Source: an uncultured Clostridia bacterium
GTDB taxonomy: Bacteria; Bacillota; Clostridia; Christensenellales; Aristaeellaceae
Direction: 5' to 3'
NCBI GenBank assembly: GCA_934615235.1
Contig: CAKTTL010000013.1
Coordinates: 1 to 44,614, forward strand
Length of the DNA stretch: 44,614 bases
The notes beneath the pieces are model-generated. The model did not search any database. It was not told where the DNA came from and was given only the letters and a program-made list of their open reading frames with translations. Below, piece by piece: positions 14,657 through 21,685 of this stretch; the first letter of the stretch is position 1; every line of letters begins with the position of its first letter. Both the position numbers and the translations under genes were made by a program.

Positions 14657-15413
14657 CTATCGTTCCAGCATTGTCACAATCAACCGCTCCGCCATATGCG
14701 CAGCCACGGAAAAGGCAATGCACCCGGACCGGTAGAACACATAGCCGTATCCGATGGAAAAAACAAACGAGGCGATCAGATCCACAGCCAGCTCCTTTCC
14801 CATTTTCTGATGGGAGAGGCTTGCCTGAATCAGAATTCCGGCGCACCAGACAAGCGCGTTGAGCAAGACGCACCAGATCGTGCCGCAGCCCCTTGCATCC
14901 AGCAGGTCCATAGGGTGTATCTGAAAAATTCCCTGAGACTCCATCTCGGCGTCTTTTCCGCCATTTCGGCGTCGGGAAATCTCGATTTAGCCCCACTAAA
15001 CCTTCGATTTCCCTCCTTGAACTGACGAAAAATCCGCTCGAGCTGTCGTCTCTTCCTTTTTCAGATACACCCTAAGAAACGACTGCATCATCAGCCGCTG
15101 TGCGATTTCAACAAACGCCGCCTCCATGCACATCCACGCGAGCTCACGCCGCTCTGTGCTGCGGCGTTTTCTTCCGCTCATGCGCTTTATCAGGCAGGCA
15201 ACGAGAAGCGTCGCTGCAGAAAGCGCCCACATTTTCCGTCCGCCAGATTCGATAAGCGCGGCGCGTATAAACCGCCCATCCAAAAGAGCATCCCAATTGG
15301 AATACACGCGGCAAACAGCGGCGAGAAATAAACAAGACGGCCGCACTGCTTTTTCGCAAAAAACTGCTTCAGCCACAATTGCATTCCAAACCAAATTCCG
15401 CTCAGGAGAAAGC
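14657..15413 (-). pseudogene. CPBP-type membrane protease, broken by a repeat insertion and a frameshift
   Basis: Pieces of one membrane protein can be read on the minus strand in different frames. They are FLLSGIWFGMQLWLKQFF... (to about 15230), then MWALSAATLLVACL...EAAFVEIAQRLMMQSFL (to about 15075), and after MITE copy B, GTIWCVLLNALVWCAG...FSIGYGYVFYRSGCIAF, VAAHMAERL (to 14657). The E-x3-R stretch and the late H-x3-E/N-like segment match the layout of CPBP (Abi/CAAX) intramembrane proteases. A frameshift near 15230 and the 164-bp element split the frame. A possible true start (MELWMMRYFLAG, 15618) lies beyond copy C. Confidence 0.65.
14911..15074 (-). repeat. MITE-like element (copy B), inside the CPBP pseudogene
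   Basis: A full 164-bp copy. Its ends TAGGGTGTATCTGAAAAA and TTTTTCAGATACACCCTA are perfect inverted repeats, flanked by TA on both sides, as expected of a Tc1/mariner or IS630-type insertion. The interior holds a second inverted region (GGGAAATCTCGATTTA and TAAACCTTCGATTTCCC). It has no room for a transposase. Orientation is taken as opposite to copies A and C. Confidence 0.85.
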
Positions 15414-15575
15414 TAGGGTGTATCTGAAAAAGGAAGAGGCGACAGCACGAGCGGATTTTTCGTCAGTTCAAGGAGGGAAACCGAAGGTTTAGCGGCGCTA
15501 AATCGAGGTTTTCCGACGCGGAAATGGCGGAAAAGACGCCGTGATGGAGTCTCAGGGAATTTTTCAGATACACCC
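15414..15575 (+). repeat. MITE-like element (copy C)
   Basis: A nearly complete copy in the opposite orientation to copy B. It begins TAGGGTGTATCTGAAAAAGG and ends TTTTTCAGATACACCC, followed by GA instead of TA, so the right TA is lost. Together with copy B it brackets the middle of the decayed CPBP gene. Confidence 0.85.
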
Positions 15576-15624
15576 GAGGAAATCCCGCAAGAAAATAGCG
15601 CATCATCCATAACTCCATGCGTCA

Positions 15625-15646
15625 GGGCGTATTTGAAGATACGCCC
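15625..15646. repeat. 22-bp palindrome resembling joined MITE ends
   Basis: GGGCGTAT-TTGAAG-ATACGCCC recalls the MITE terminus GGGTGTATCTGAA facing its own complement. It may be a footprint or a miniature derivative. It could equally be part of the 3' end of the nucleotidase transcript. Confidence 0.4.
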
Positions 15647-15659
15647 GAAAAATGCGAAC

Positions 15660-15721
15660 AGCCACAGCAGTGCAGACTGCCGTGGCTGTCCGCGCGGCCG
15701 GCAGTCTCTTTGCCGGCCGCG
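15660..15721 (-). terminator. Two tandem hairpins after the nucleotidase gene
   Basis: Read on the minus strand, stem GCGCGGCCGGC/GCCGGCCGCGC comes first. Stem AGCCACGGCAGT/ACTGCTGTGGCT follows, then TTCGCATTTTT. Together they terminate the gene that stops at 15735. Confidence 0.75.
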
Positions 15722-15734
15722 CAAGGATCATTTT

Positions 15735-17354
15735 TTACTTTGCTTCTTCAACGAAGGTAATACGACCCTGTCCGTAAACATCGCTGTACTCTTCGCCGAC
15801 GACGCCGCCAAGATAATCGCGGATGTAGGTGATGAGCACCTGGTTGTCGAGCATCACTTCATCCTGCAGGATCTTGTCGCCCTGGAACATGTTAAAGCCG
15901 TCGCCGCCGTCCTTGAGCATGTAGTTGTGGCTGGCCACGGTGTATGTCTTCTCCGGATCGAGCGGTTCGCCGTTGACCATGACGTTCTTGACGCGGTATT
16001 CGCCGGTCACGCCCGCGAACATGCCGTTTTCATCGCGCTGGACGCTGGACTCGATATAGGTGTGGAACTCGAACGTCAGGCCCGCGACTTCCTGCCAGCC
16101 GCCGAATTCGGACGGCCACTTGTAGGCGCCGTATTCAAGGCAGTCGAGGATCTGCTGGCCGGTCGCTTCCACAACGGTCAGCTTGTTGCCGTAGGGGTGC
16201 ACGGCGATGACCTGCTCGTAGGTGATATCGCCCGCGGGGATGTCCGCGCGGATACCGCCGCCGTTGACGAACGCGATTTCCGCGCCCGAAACGGCCTTGT
16301 ACGCGTCGGTGCACAGGTCGGCGAGGTTGGTTTCCGCGTTGCGGATGATGCGCTCGCCGCTCTCGGGATCAACGGTGATCAGGTCGACGTCGGTCTTGGC
16401 GACGACTTCCTTGAGCAGGGATTCAAACTTCGCCTTGATGTCTTCGATGAACGCTTCGGTTTCGGCGTCCTTGCCGGTGTAGTTGGAAACGAGCGCGCCC
16501 TCGATGCGGCTGCCGTCGGCGGAGATGGTCAGCTGACCGATGTTGGCGAGCTTGGTGCCGGTCTGCATATGCACGACGGTCTTGCCTTCCTTGTCGAGCA
16601 CCTTCGCGGCGACGACGCTGTGGCTGTGGCCGTCGATGAGCGCGTCGATGCCGGTGGTGTTGGCAATCACTTCGGAAGCCGTCCACGGGCTGCTGGCTTC
16701 GTCGATGCCCAGATGCGCCACGGCGACGACCAGATCCGCGCCCTCGGCGCGCGCGGCGTTCACGGCGTTCTGCACGCAGGCATACAGCGCCGCGCCGGAT
16801 TCATCCTGCTGGAAACCGAAGATGAATTCGCCGGCTTCATCCTGGAAATACTTCGGCGTGGAAGAGGTGATCGTCTGCGGCGTGCAGATGCCGACGAAGG
16901 CGATTTTCAGTCCGTCGAAATCCTTGATTACGTACGGGTCGAGCACGGATTCGCCGATGCGCAGATCCGTGAAGTTGCAGCTGACGTACGGGAAGTTCGC
17001 CTTCGCGCGCAGCGCAAAGAACTGATCCATGCCATAGTCGAATTCATGGTTGCCGGGCACGGCGACGCCGTAACCGACTTCGTTCATGATATCGGTAAGA
17101 TATTCGCCGTTGGACAGCGTGCCGATGGCAGCGCCCTGCACGGCGTCGCCCGCATCGACAAGCATGACCTGCAGCCCTTCCGCCCGGAGCTGTTTGGCGT
17201 ACGCGGCAAGGCCGGCATAGCCGAGGTTGTCGTCAACGCCGCAATGGACGTCGTTGGTGAAGAGCAGGACGATGTCCGAGCCTTCCGCCGCGGCAAAGCC
17301 GAAGCAGGACAGGAGCAGACAGCAGGTGACGAGCAGCGCAAGCAGCTTCTTCAT
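15735..17354 (-). CDS. Secreted 5'-nucleotidase / UshA-type metallophosphoesterase
   Basis: A 539-residue exported enzyme that releases phosphate from nucleotides or related phosphoesters outside the membrane. Residues 1-23 are a signal peptide (MKKLLALL..., AAA-E). The metallophosphatase domain shows NDVH (34-37), VDAGD (66-70), GNHEFDYG (101-108) and DGHSHS. The C-terminal 5'-nucleotidase domain has NGGGIRADIPAGDITYEQV with the substrate-stacking aromatics further on (GDGFNMF). Length matches UshA/YfkN single-unit enzymes. No sortase or anchor motif is visible. AGGAGG precedes the ATG. It is probably monocistronic, with its own promoter and terminator. Confidence 0.92.
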   Translation of the reverse strand: MKKLLALLVTCCLLLSCFGFAAAEGSDIVLLFTNDVHCGVDDNLGYAGLAAYAKQLRAEGLQVMLVDAGDAVQGAAIGTLSNGEYLTDIMNEVGYGVAVPGNHEFDYGMDQFFALRAKANFPYVSCNFTDLRIGESVLDPYVIKDFDGLKIAFVGICTPQTITSSTPKYFQDEAGEFIFGFQQDESGAALYACVQNAVNAARAEGADLVVAVAHLGIDEASSPWTASEVIANTTGIDALIDGHSHSVVAAKVLDKEGKTVVHMQTGTKLANIGQLTISADGSRIEGALVSNYTGKDAETEAFIEDIKAKFESLLKEVVAKTDVDLITVDPESGERIIRNAETNLADLCTDAYKAVSGAEIAFVNGGGIRADIPAGDITYEQVIAVHPYGNKLTVVEATGQQILDCLEYGAYKWPSEFGGWQEVAGLTFEFHTYIESSVQRDENGMFAGVTGEYRVKNVMVNGEPLDPEKTYTVASHNYMLKDGGDGFNMFQGDKILQDEVMLDNQVLITYIRDYLGGVVGEEYSDVYGQGRITFVEEAK

Positions 17355-17399
17355 GTGGGAGTCCTCCTATTCAGTAGATAGTAATTGGGATACGCTTCC

Positions 17400-17428
17400 A
17401 TTGTAAAGCTTGAACCAAAATAAAGCAA
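17400..17428 (-). promoter_or_regulatory. Promoter of the nucleotidase gene
   Basis: On the minus strand, TTGCTT (17428-17423), a 17-base spacer and TACAAT (17405-17400), 45 bases before the start codon. Confidence 0.65.
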
Positions 17429-17459
17429 GCCGTTTAGAGGCTGTCTGAAAAATTCATTT

Positions 17460-18401
17460 TCATCCGAAGTATTCGGCCACAAACGGCACGCGCCGCACCT
17501 CAAACGTCTGTCCGCGAAGATTCTCCAGGCAGCCCGCGTCCGTGCGGAAGCTAAACGTCACCTTATACGCGTACAGCGCCTGAAACTGCCGCTCGCCCTC
17601 TCTTGCGCGGCCGTATTGGCCGTCCCCCAGCAGCGGATGTCCGGCCGCGGCCAGCTGCGCGCGAATCTGATGCGTGCGGCCGGTAAACAATTCGCATTCC
17701 AGCAGCGCGAGGCCGTCCCGTTCCTCCAGCACGCGGAAGCCCGTCTGCGCGCGCTGCGCGCCGGGAACCGGATGCTTCGAAACCTGCACGCGCCTGCCCA
17801 CGTGCGTCAGGTATCCGTCGAGCAGGCCGCTTTCGCGGTCGAAGTGGCCGCGCGCGATGCAGAGATACTGCTTCGTCACCTCGCGGTCGCGAATCTTTTT
17901 ATCGAGAATATGCAGCGCTTCCTCCGTTTTCGCAATGAGGACGACGCCGCCTGTAAACCGGTCGATGCGGTTGCACAGCGACGGCGCGAAAGCGCCCTTT
18001 TCATTCGTCCATTCGCCCTTCTGATACAGATACGCCCGCGCATGGTTGACGAGCGTGTTGACCTTCTCGCGCTCGTCCGCGTGGCAGAGCATGCCGGGTC
18101 GCTTATCGATGAGCAGGACGTTCTCATCCTCGTACAGAATATCGAGTTTCCAGCGGAAAGGTCCGTAGAACGGATCGGGCTTTTTCTCCGGCGGTTCGAG
18201 CCATTCGTCGGCGACGTACAGTTTAATTTCGTCGCCCGCGCGCACATGCGCGCCCTGCTGCGGGTGCTTGCCGTTGACGCGCACCTGCTCCTGCCGGATG
18301 ATCTTCTGCGCCTGCGCCATCGAGATGCGCCCGAACGTCGCCGAAAGCCAGCGATCCAGCCGCCTGTCCTCGACCTCGGGCCCTACGGTAAATTGTCTCA
18401 C
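17460..18401 (-). CDS. RluA-family pseudouridine synthase
   Basis: A 313-residue enzyme that isomerises uridine to pseudouridine in rRNA or tRNA. The N-terminal S4 RNA-binding domain is seen in RLDRWLSATFGRISMAQAQ and QVRVNGK (about 14-50). The catalytic motif is NRIDRFTGGVVLIAK, with the essential Asp in place of the usual HRLDxxTSG wording. Later motifs TGRTHQIRAQLAAAGHPLLGD are typical of RluA. The start is GTG at 18401, whose last bases overlap the trmB stop (GTGA). An upstream extension in frame runs over trmB and is not real. It is the third gene of an RNA-modification operon. Confidence 0.88.
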   Translation of the reverse strand: MRQFTVGPEVEDRRLDRWLSATFGRISMAQAQKIIRQEQVRVNGKHPQQGAHVRAGDEIKLYVADEWLEPPEKKPDPFYGPFRWKLDILYEDENVLLIDKRPGMLCHADEREKVNTLVNHARAYLYQKGEWTNEKGAFAPSLCNRIDRFTGGVVLIAKTEEALHILDKKIRDREVTKQYLCIARGHFDRESGLLDGYLTHVGRRVQVSKHPVPGAQRAQTGFRVLEERDGLALLECELFTGRTHQIRAQLAAAGHPLLGDGQYGRAREGERQFQALYAYKVTFSFRTDAGCLENLRGQTFEVRRVPFVAEYFG

Positions 18402-19156
18402 CGGATCACGCCTCCCTCGCCGTCCAGGTGCAGCACCTGCGCCTGCGTTTCTTCGTCGCCCAGCCAGGCGGCGCGCAGCTCGCGCTCGCGCCCGGCCGAA
18501 ATGGGGCGCATTTTCGCAATCAGAAACTTGATCGGAATCCCCTGCGCAACGAACCTCGCCTCGTGCTCGGTGACGTAATTCGGCGCAAAGCCGCTCGCGT
18601 GCAGGTCCCAGGTGATGTACGTCACGTCGAACCCCGCTTCCTCGAGGTATTCGCGCGAATCGCAAAACAGCCCGTCCGCGTCGGTTTTGAAATAAATCTC
18701 CGCCTCGGGCGTGAGGAACGTACGATACTGCACCAGCTGGCGCGTGTGCGTCAGGCGGCGCCGCTCGTGCCGCCCCTTCTGATCCCACGGGTTGCAGAAG
18801 CTGATATAGAGCCGCTCCACCGCGTCCTCGGGCGCGAGCATCTGCTGGATGTAGAGCAGGTTATGATGCCCCAGCTTGAGGTTCTCGACCGGCTCGCCGC
18901 CGTAAAGCTCCATGATGCCGCGCCGCCCGACGGCCAGCATATCGCGCGACAGATCCAGCGCGAGATAATTCACCCCCGGATTTTCGCGCGCCATGCGCGC
19001 CGTGGACACGCATTTGCCGCAGCCCAGCTCCACATGCAGCGGCGCATCCTGCGCGAATTCCCGCCGCCAGCGGCCGCGCTGCTCGTAAGCGTTTTCATAG
19101 TAGAAAGGGCAGGTATCCAGTTCGCCCTGCGCCCATTTTTTCTTTCGCATATGCAT
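18398..19156 (-). CDS. trmB: tRNA (guanine-N7-)-methyltransferase
   Basis: Uses S-adenosylmethionine to methylate G46 in the variable loop of tRNAs. The 252-residue protein has the SAM-binding motif HVELGCGKCVSTARMA (about 41-56) and NYLALDLSRDML. It also has the family-specific ISFCNPWDQKGRHERRRLTH (near 138-157), the equivalent of the usual F-x-D-P-W-x-K-x-R-H-x-K-R-R. GGGAGGG sits 8 bases before the ATG. It is 21 bp after mnmA and overlaps the next gene by 4 bases. Confidence 0.93.
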   Translation of the reverse strand: MHMRKKKWAQGELDTCPFYYENAYEQRGRWRREFAQDAPLHVELGCGKCVSTARMARENPGVNYLALDLSRDMLAVGRRGIMELYGGEPVENLKLGHHNLLYIQQMLAPEDAVERLYISFCNPWDQKGRHERRRLTHTRQLVQYRTFLTPEAEIYFKTDADGLFCDSREYLEEAGFDVTYITWDLHASGFAPNYVTEHEARFVAQGIPIKFLIAKMRPISAGRERELRAAWLGDEETQAQVLHLDGEGGVIR

Positions 19157-19177
19157 GCGGAAATCCCTCCCAAAGGC

Positions 19178-20176
19178 TTATTGTAAAAAACCGCCGCCCA
19201 GCAGCCGTTCTCCGTCGTAGAGCGCGACGGTCTGCCCTTTTGCGGGCGCGCGGATCGGCGTATCCGTCACGATGTGCACGCGGCCGTCTTCCAGCGGCGT
19301 AACGGTGCAATCCGGCGTTTCCCAGCGCGTATGGCGCGCGCGGACGCGTCCGCGGAACGGTTCCCGCGGCGCGTCGACGAGCCAGTTCATATCCCGCGCG
19401 TCGATCTCGCAGCTGAAAAGCTCCTCCCACAGCGCCATCTCCAGCGTGTTCGTCTCCGGAATGATTTTCGCCACATACAGCCGCCGCCCGTTATATAGCT
19501 CTCCCCAGCGCTGCCCCACCGTCCAGTGATGAATCCCCTCATGCCGCCCGATCGTTTCGCCGCGGAAAACGCACGGCCCCGGCCCCGGCGCGCCGCCGCG
19601 CCGCTCAAGCCATGCGGCGTAATCGTGATCGGGAATAAAACAGATATCCATGCTGTCCGGCTTTTGCGCGATGGGGATGCCCGCCTCGGAGGCGATTTCG
19701 CGCACGCGCGGCTTCTCCAGCGCGCCCAGCGGCAGAAGCAGCCGCGCGAGCTGTTCCTTTTTCATCGTCGCCAGCTGATAGCTCTGATCCTTGTCCCGGC
19801 AGCCCATATAAACCGCGCCGTTTTCCAGCCGGGCGTAGTGGCCGGTCGCGATATATTCCGCGCCCTGCGCGTCGGCCCGCTCCAGCAGCGTGCGCAGCTT
19901 GACGGCCGGGTTGCACAAAAGGCACGGGTTCAGCGTCTCGCCGCGCAGGTATCCCTCCGCGAAGGGCCTGCAGACGTTTTCCTCCAGCGCGCTGCGCGCG
20001 TCGATCACCTCGAGCGGCAGGCGCAGGTATTCCGCCGTGCGGATCGCGTCCTCCGCCGCGCCATTCGCGCATACGTCGAGAAACGCGCCGTGCACGTCGT
20101 ACCCCTCCCGGCGCAGAAGCAGCGCCGCCACGGCCGAGTCCACGCCGCCGGAAAACCCAAGTATCACCGTTTTCAT
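19178..20176 (-). CDS. mnmA: tRNA 2-thiouridylase MnmA
   Basis: Transfers sulfur to U34 of Lys, Glu and Gln tRNAs. The 332-residue protein has the PP-loop ATP motif SGGVDSAVAALLL (7-19), the first catalytic Cys in LNPCLLCNPAVK, KDQSYQLATM, and KPDSMDICFIPD with the second catalytic Cys. It is slightly shorter than typical MnmA (about 360), and the C-terminal beta-barrel is compact. I chose the start MKTVILGF because GGAG lies 6 bases upstream; an ATG 12 bases earlier is also possible. A TATAAT at 20213-20218 is the likely -10. It heads the mnmA-trmB-rluA-like operon. Confidence 0.9.
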   Translation of the reverse strand: MKTVILGFSGGVDSAVAALLLRREGYDVHGAFLDVCANGAAEDAIRTAEYLRLPLEVIDARSALEENVCRPFAEGYLRGETLNPCLLCNPAVKLRTLLERADAQGAEYIATGHYARLENGAVYMGCRDKDQSYQLATMKKEQLARLLLPLGALEKPRVREIASEAGIPIAQKPDSMDICFIPDHDYAAWLERRGGAPGPGPCVFRGETIGRHEGIHHWTVGQRWGELYNGRRLYVAKIIPETNTLEMALWEELFSCEIDARDMNWLVDAPREPFRGRVRARHTRWETPDCTVTPLEDGRVHIVTDTPIRAPAKGQTVALYDGERLLGGGFLQ

Positions 20177-20272
20177 TTTCTTCTCCATTCGTCTTCTCTC
20201 TGCCAGATCTTCATTATACAGCATAAAAAGGCAAAAATCCTCGCGAAAACGCGCGAAAGTCAAAAAATATTC

Positions 20273-20301
20273 TTGCATTTTTGCCCGCAACGTGCTATGC
20301 T
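20273..20301 (+). promoter_or_regulatory. Promoter of secG
   Basis: TTGCAT (20273-20278), a 17-base spacer and TATGCT (20296-20301), 35 bases before the ATG. Confidence 0.7.
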
Positions 20302-20336
20302 AATTGAGCTATGGAATAGATAGGGGGTTCGTTAAA

Positions 20337-20582
20337 ATGACTGCTTTGAGAATTATCTGCACCGTTCTGCTGGTGCTTTGCGCGCTTGTCGTCGTCGTTT
20401 CCGTCCTGATGCAGCAGGGCCAGACCGAAGGCCTCGGCTCCATCGCCGGCGGCGCGGAAACCTTCTTCGGCAAGAATAAGTCCAAGTCCTACGAGGGCAA
20501 GCTCGCTCTGGCCACCAAGGTCTGCGGCACCGCGTTCATCGTGCTGAGCCTGGTCATTGCGGCGATCGTGTCCCGCGCGTAA
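20337..20582 (+). CDS. secG: Preprotein translocase subunit SecG
   Basis: Small membrane subunit of the SecYEG channel. Its 81 residues show two transmembrane segments (ALRIICTVLLVLCALVVVVSVLM and the C-terminal VCGTAFIVLSLVIAAIV). Between them is the family-specific loop QQGQTEGLGSIAGGAETFFGKNK. AGGGGG lies upstream of the ATG at 20337; a longer frame starting at 20304 overlaps the promoter and is excluded. In many Firmicutes secG is followed by rnr and smpB. Here it stands alone and is followed directly by the hairpin repeat. Confidence 0.93.
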   Translation: MTALRIICTVLLVLCALVVVVSVLMQQGQTEGLGSIAGGAETFFGKNKSKSYEGKLALATKVCGTAFIVLSLVIAAIVSRA

Positions 20583-20605
20583 GCGAGAGAAATTACGTTT
20601 TTTTC

Positions 20606-20677
20606 TGGGGGAGGAACCTTCTTTCTGGAGAAAGAAGGTTCCTCCCCCAGACCCCTTTCTCGAAGAAAGCCGCTTTT
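20606..20677 (+). repeat. 3'-end double-hairpin repeat (secG copy)
   Basis: It starts 23 bases after the secG stop. A perfect 22-bp stem (left arm 20606-20627, right arm 20630-20651, GG loop) begins CTGGGGGAGGAACC. The conserved tail ACCCCTTTCTCGAAGAAAGCCGCTTT with a small second hairpin follows. Same family as 1-31, 35634-35743 and 39135-39235. Confidence 0.85.
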
Positions 20678-20690
20678 TACCGTTATAACA

Positions 20691-20731
20691 AAAAGGATTT
20701 GCTTCCCCTTCCGGGGGCAGATCCTTTTTTT
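20691..20731. terminator. Bidirectional terminator between secG and the MerR gene
   Basis: AAAAAGGAT...CCCC, loop TTCC, GGGG...ATCCTTTTTTT. It has A and T tracts on both sides and serves the convergent genes. Confidence 0.85.
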
Positions 20732-20734
20732 CGC

Positions 20735-21586
20735 TTATTGCAGCGCTTCAACGAACGCCGCGTTCGCTTCCTGCAGCGCGGTATAGTATTGCGCATATTT
20801 TGGGCTAAGCCGCCGCATAGCGGGAATGAAAACGTCGTTATATCCGGCTTCCGCAAGCAGCCGCTTCAGGGCTGTCTGCAGCCGTCCGGCCGGGCTTTCC
20901 TGATATTCCGCAGACGCGGTAACGGCGCGATATTGTTCGATGATCCCGCGATTCTCTTCAATATATGCTTCCGGGTTCTGCACGGCCTGCGCCAGCGCAG
21001 AATTGATTTTGTTCAGCGCGTCGCCGTCAAGTACGTCCTCCGTTTCTTCCAGATAAGCCTGCAGGTCTTCCGGCAGTTTGAATGTCACTCCGTCGAGGTA
21101 TTCGATCACCGTGTCGAACGCTTTCCGCTGTTCCACTGTGCGGACGGGTTCATCCAGAAAAGGCGCGAAATGCGCGCAGACGAATCTCCCGAACCAGCCC
21201 GGAAACCTGTCCCGCATGCGTTCGAGCACGGTTCGCTTCCTGTCCAGCGCGTCCAGCGCCCGGCGGACGCTTTCCCAACCCTCGCCCTGCGCGAGCCGCC
21301 CGAGCAGCGCGAGCCGCGCCCGCGCGTCTTCAAGCTCCGCGCCCTGCTTGTCCCAAACCGCCTGCAAGGCGGCGCGATCCTCCCGCCGCAAAGCGGCGCG
21401 AATTTCCTCCACCGAAAGCCCCAGTCCCCGCAGCACGGCGATTTTTCGCAGCGTCCGCACGTCCTCCTCCGAAAACCGGCGGTATCCGTTTTCCGCCGTT
21501 TCGGGGCGCAGCAGCCCCTGCGCGCAATAGTATTCAATCGCCTTTCTCGTCAGGCCGCTCGCCTTGCGGGCCTCGTTCATGAGCAT
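20735..21586 (-). CDS. MerR-family transcriptional regulator with a large C-terminal domain
   Basis: A 283-residue regulator. Residues 1-70 are the MerR winged helix (GLTRKAIEYYCAQGLLRPE, NGYRRFSEEDVRTLRKIAVLRGLGLSVEEI). A helical linker covers about 75-125. The remaining 150 residues form an alpha-helical domain I do not recognise, possibly a drug-binding effector domain as in TipA-like proteins. The start MLMNEARKASGLT was chosen because GGAGG is 8 bases upstream. A promoter with the MerR-type 19-base spacer lies directly before it, pointing to autoregulation. Confidence 0.85.
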   Translation of the reverse strand: MLMNEARKASGLTRKAIEYYCAQGLLRPETAENGYRRFSEEDVRTLRKIAVLRGLGLSVEEIRAALRREDRAALQAVWDKQGAELEDARARLALLGRLAQGEGWESVRRALDALDRKRTVLERMRDRFPGWFGRFVCAHFAPFLDEPVRTVEQRKAFDTVIEYLDGVTFKLPEDLQAYLEETEDVLDGDALNKINSALAQAVQNPEAYIEENRGIIEQYRAVTASAEYQESPAGRLQTALKRLLAEAGYNDVFIPAMRRLSPKYAQYYTALQEANAAFVEALQ

Positions 21587-21605
21587 CTTCATCGCCTCCC
21601 GCCCC

Positions 21606-21636
21606 AGCATACACCCGCCCCCTGGGGACGAGTCAA
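21606..21636 (-). promoter_or_regulatory. Promoter of the MerR gene with a 19-base spacer and internal dyad
   Basis: On the minus strand, TTGACT (21636-21631), 19 bases, TATGCT (21611-21606). The spacer holds CGTCCCC-A-GGGGGCG, an almost perfect inverted repeat. The overlong spacer with a dyad between -35 and -10 is the hallmark of MerR-activated promoters. The -35 touches the T tract of the mgtE terminator. Confidence 0.75.
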
Positions 21637-21670
21637 TAAAAAAACGCCGCTTTCCGCGCGGAAAACGGCG
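21636..21670 (-). terminator. Terminator of mgtE
   Basis: On the minus strand, CGCCGTTTTCCGC/GCGGAAAGCGGCG runs into TTTTTTTATT. It lies 16 bases after the stop codon. Confidence 0.88.
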
Positions 21671-21685
21671 ATCGATTCGCAAGGC

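Noticed and set aside
17436..17453. AGAGGCTGTCTGAAAAA near the rluA-like stop, similar to a MITE end
   Set aside because: Several mismatches to the GGGTGTATCTGAAAAA end, no partner terminus and no TA pair. It may be chance or another family.
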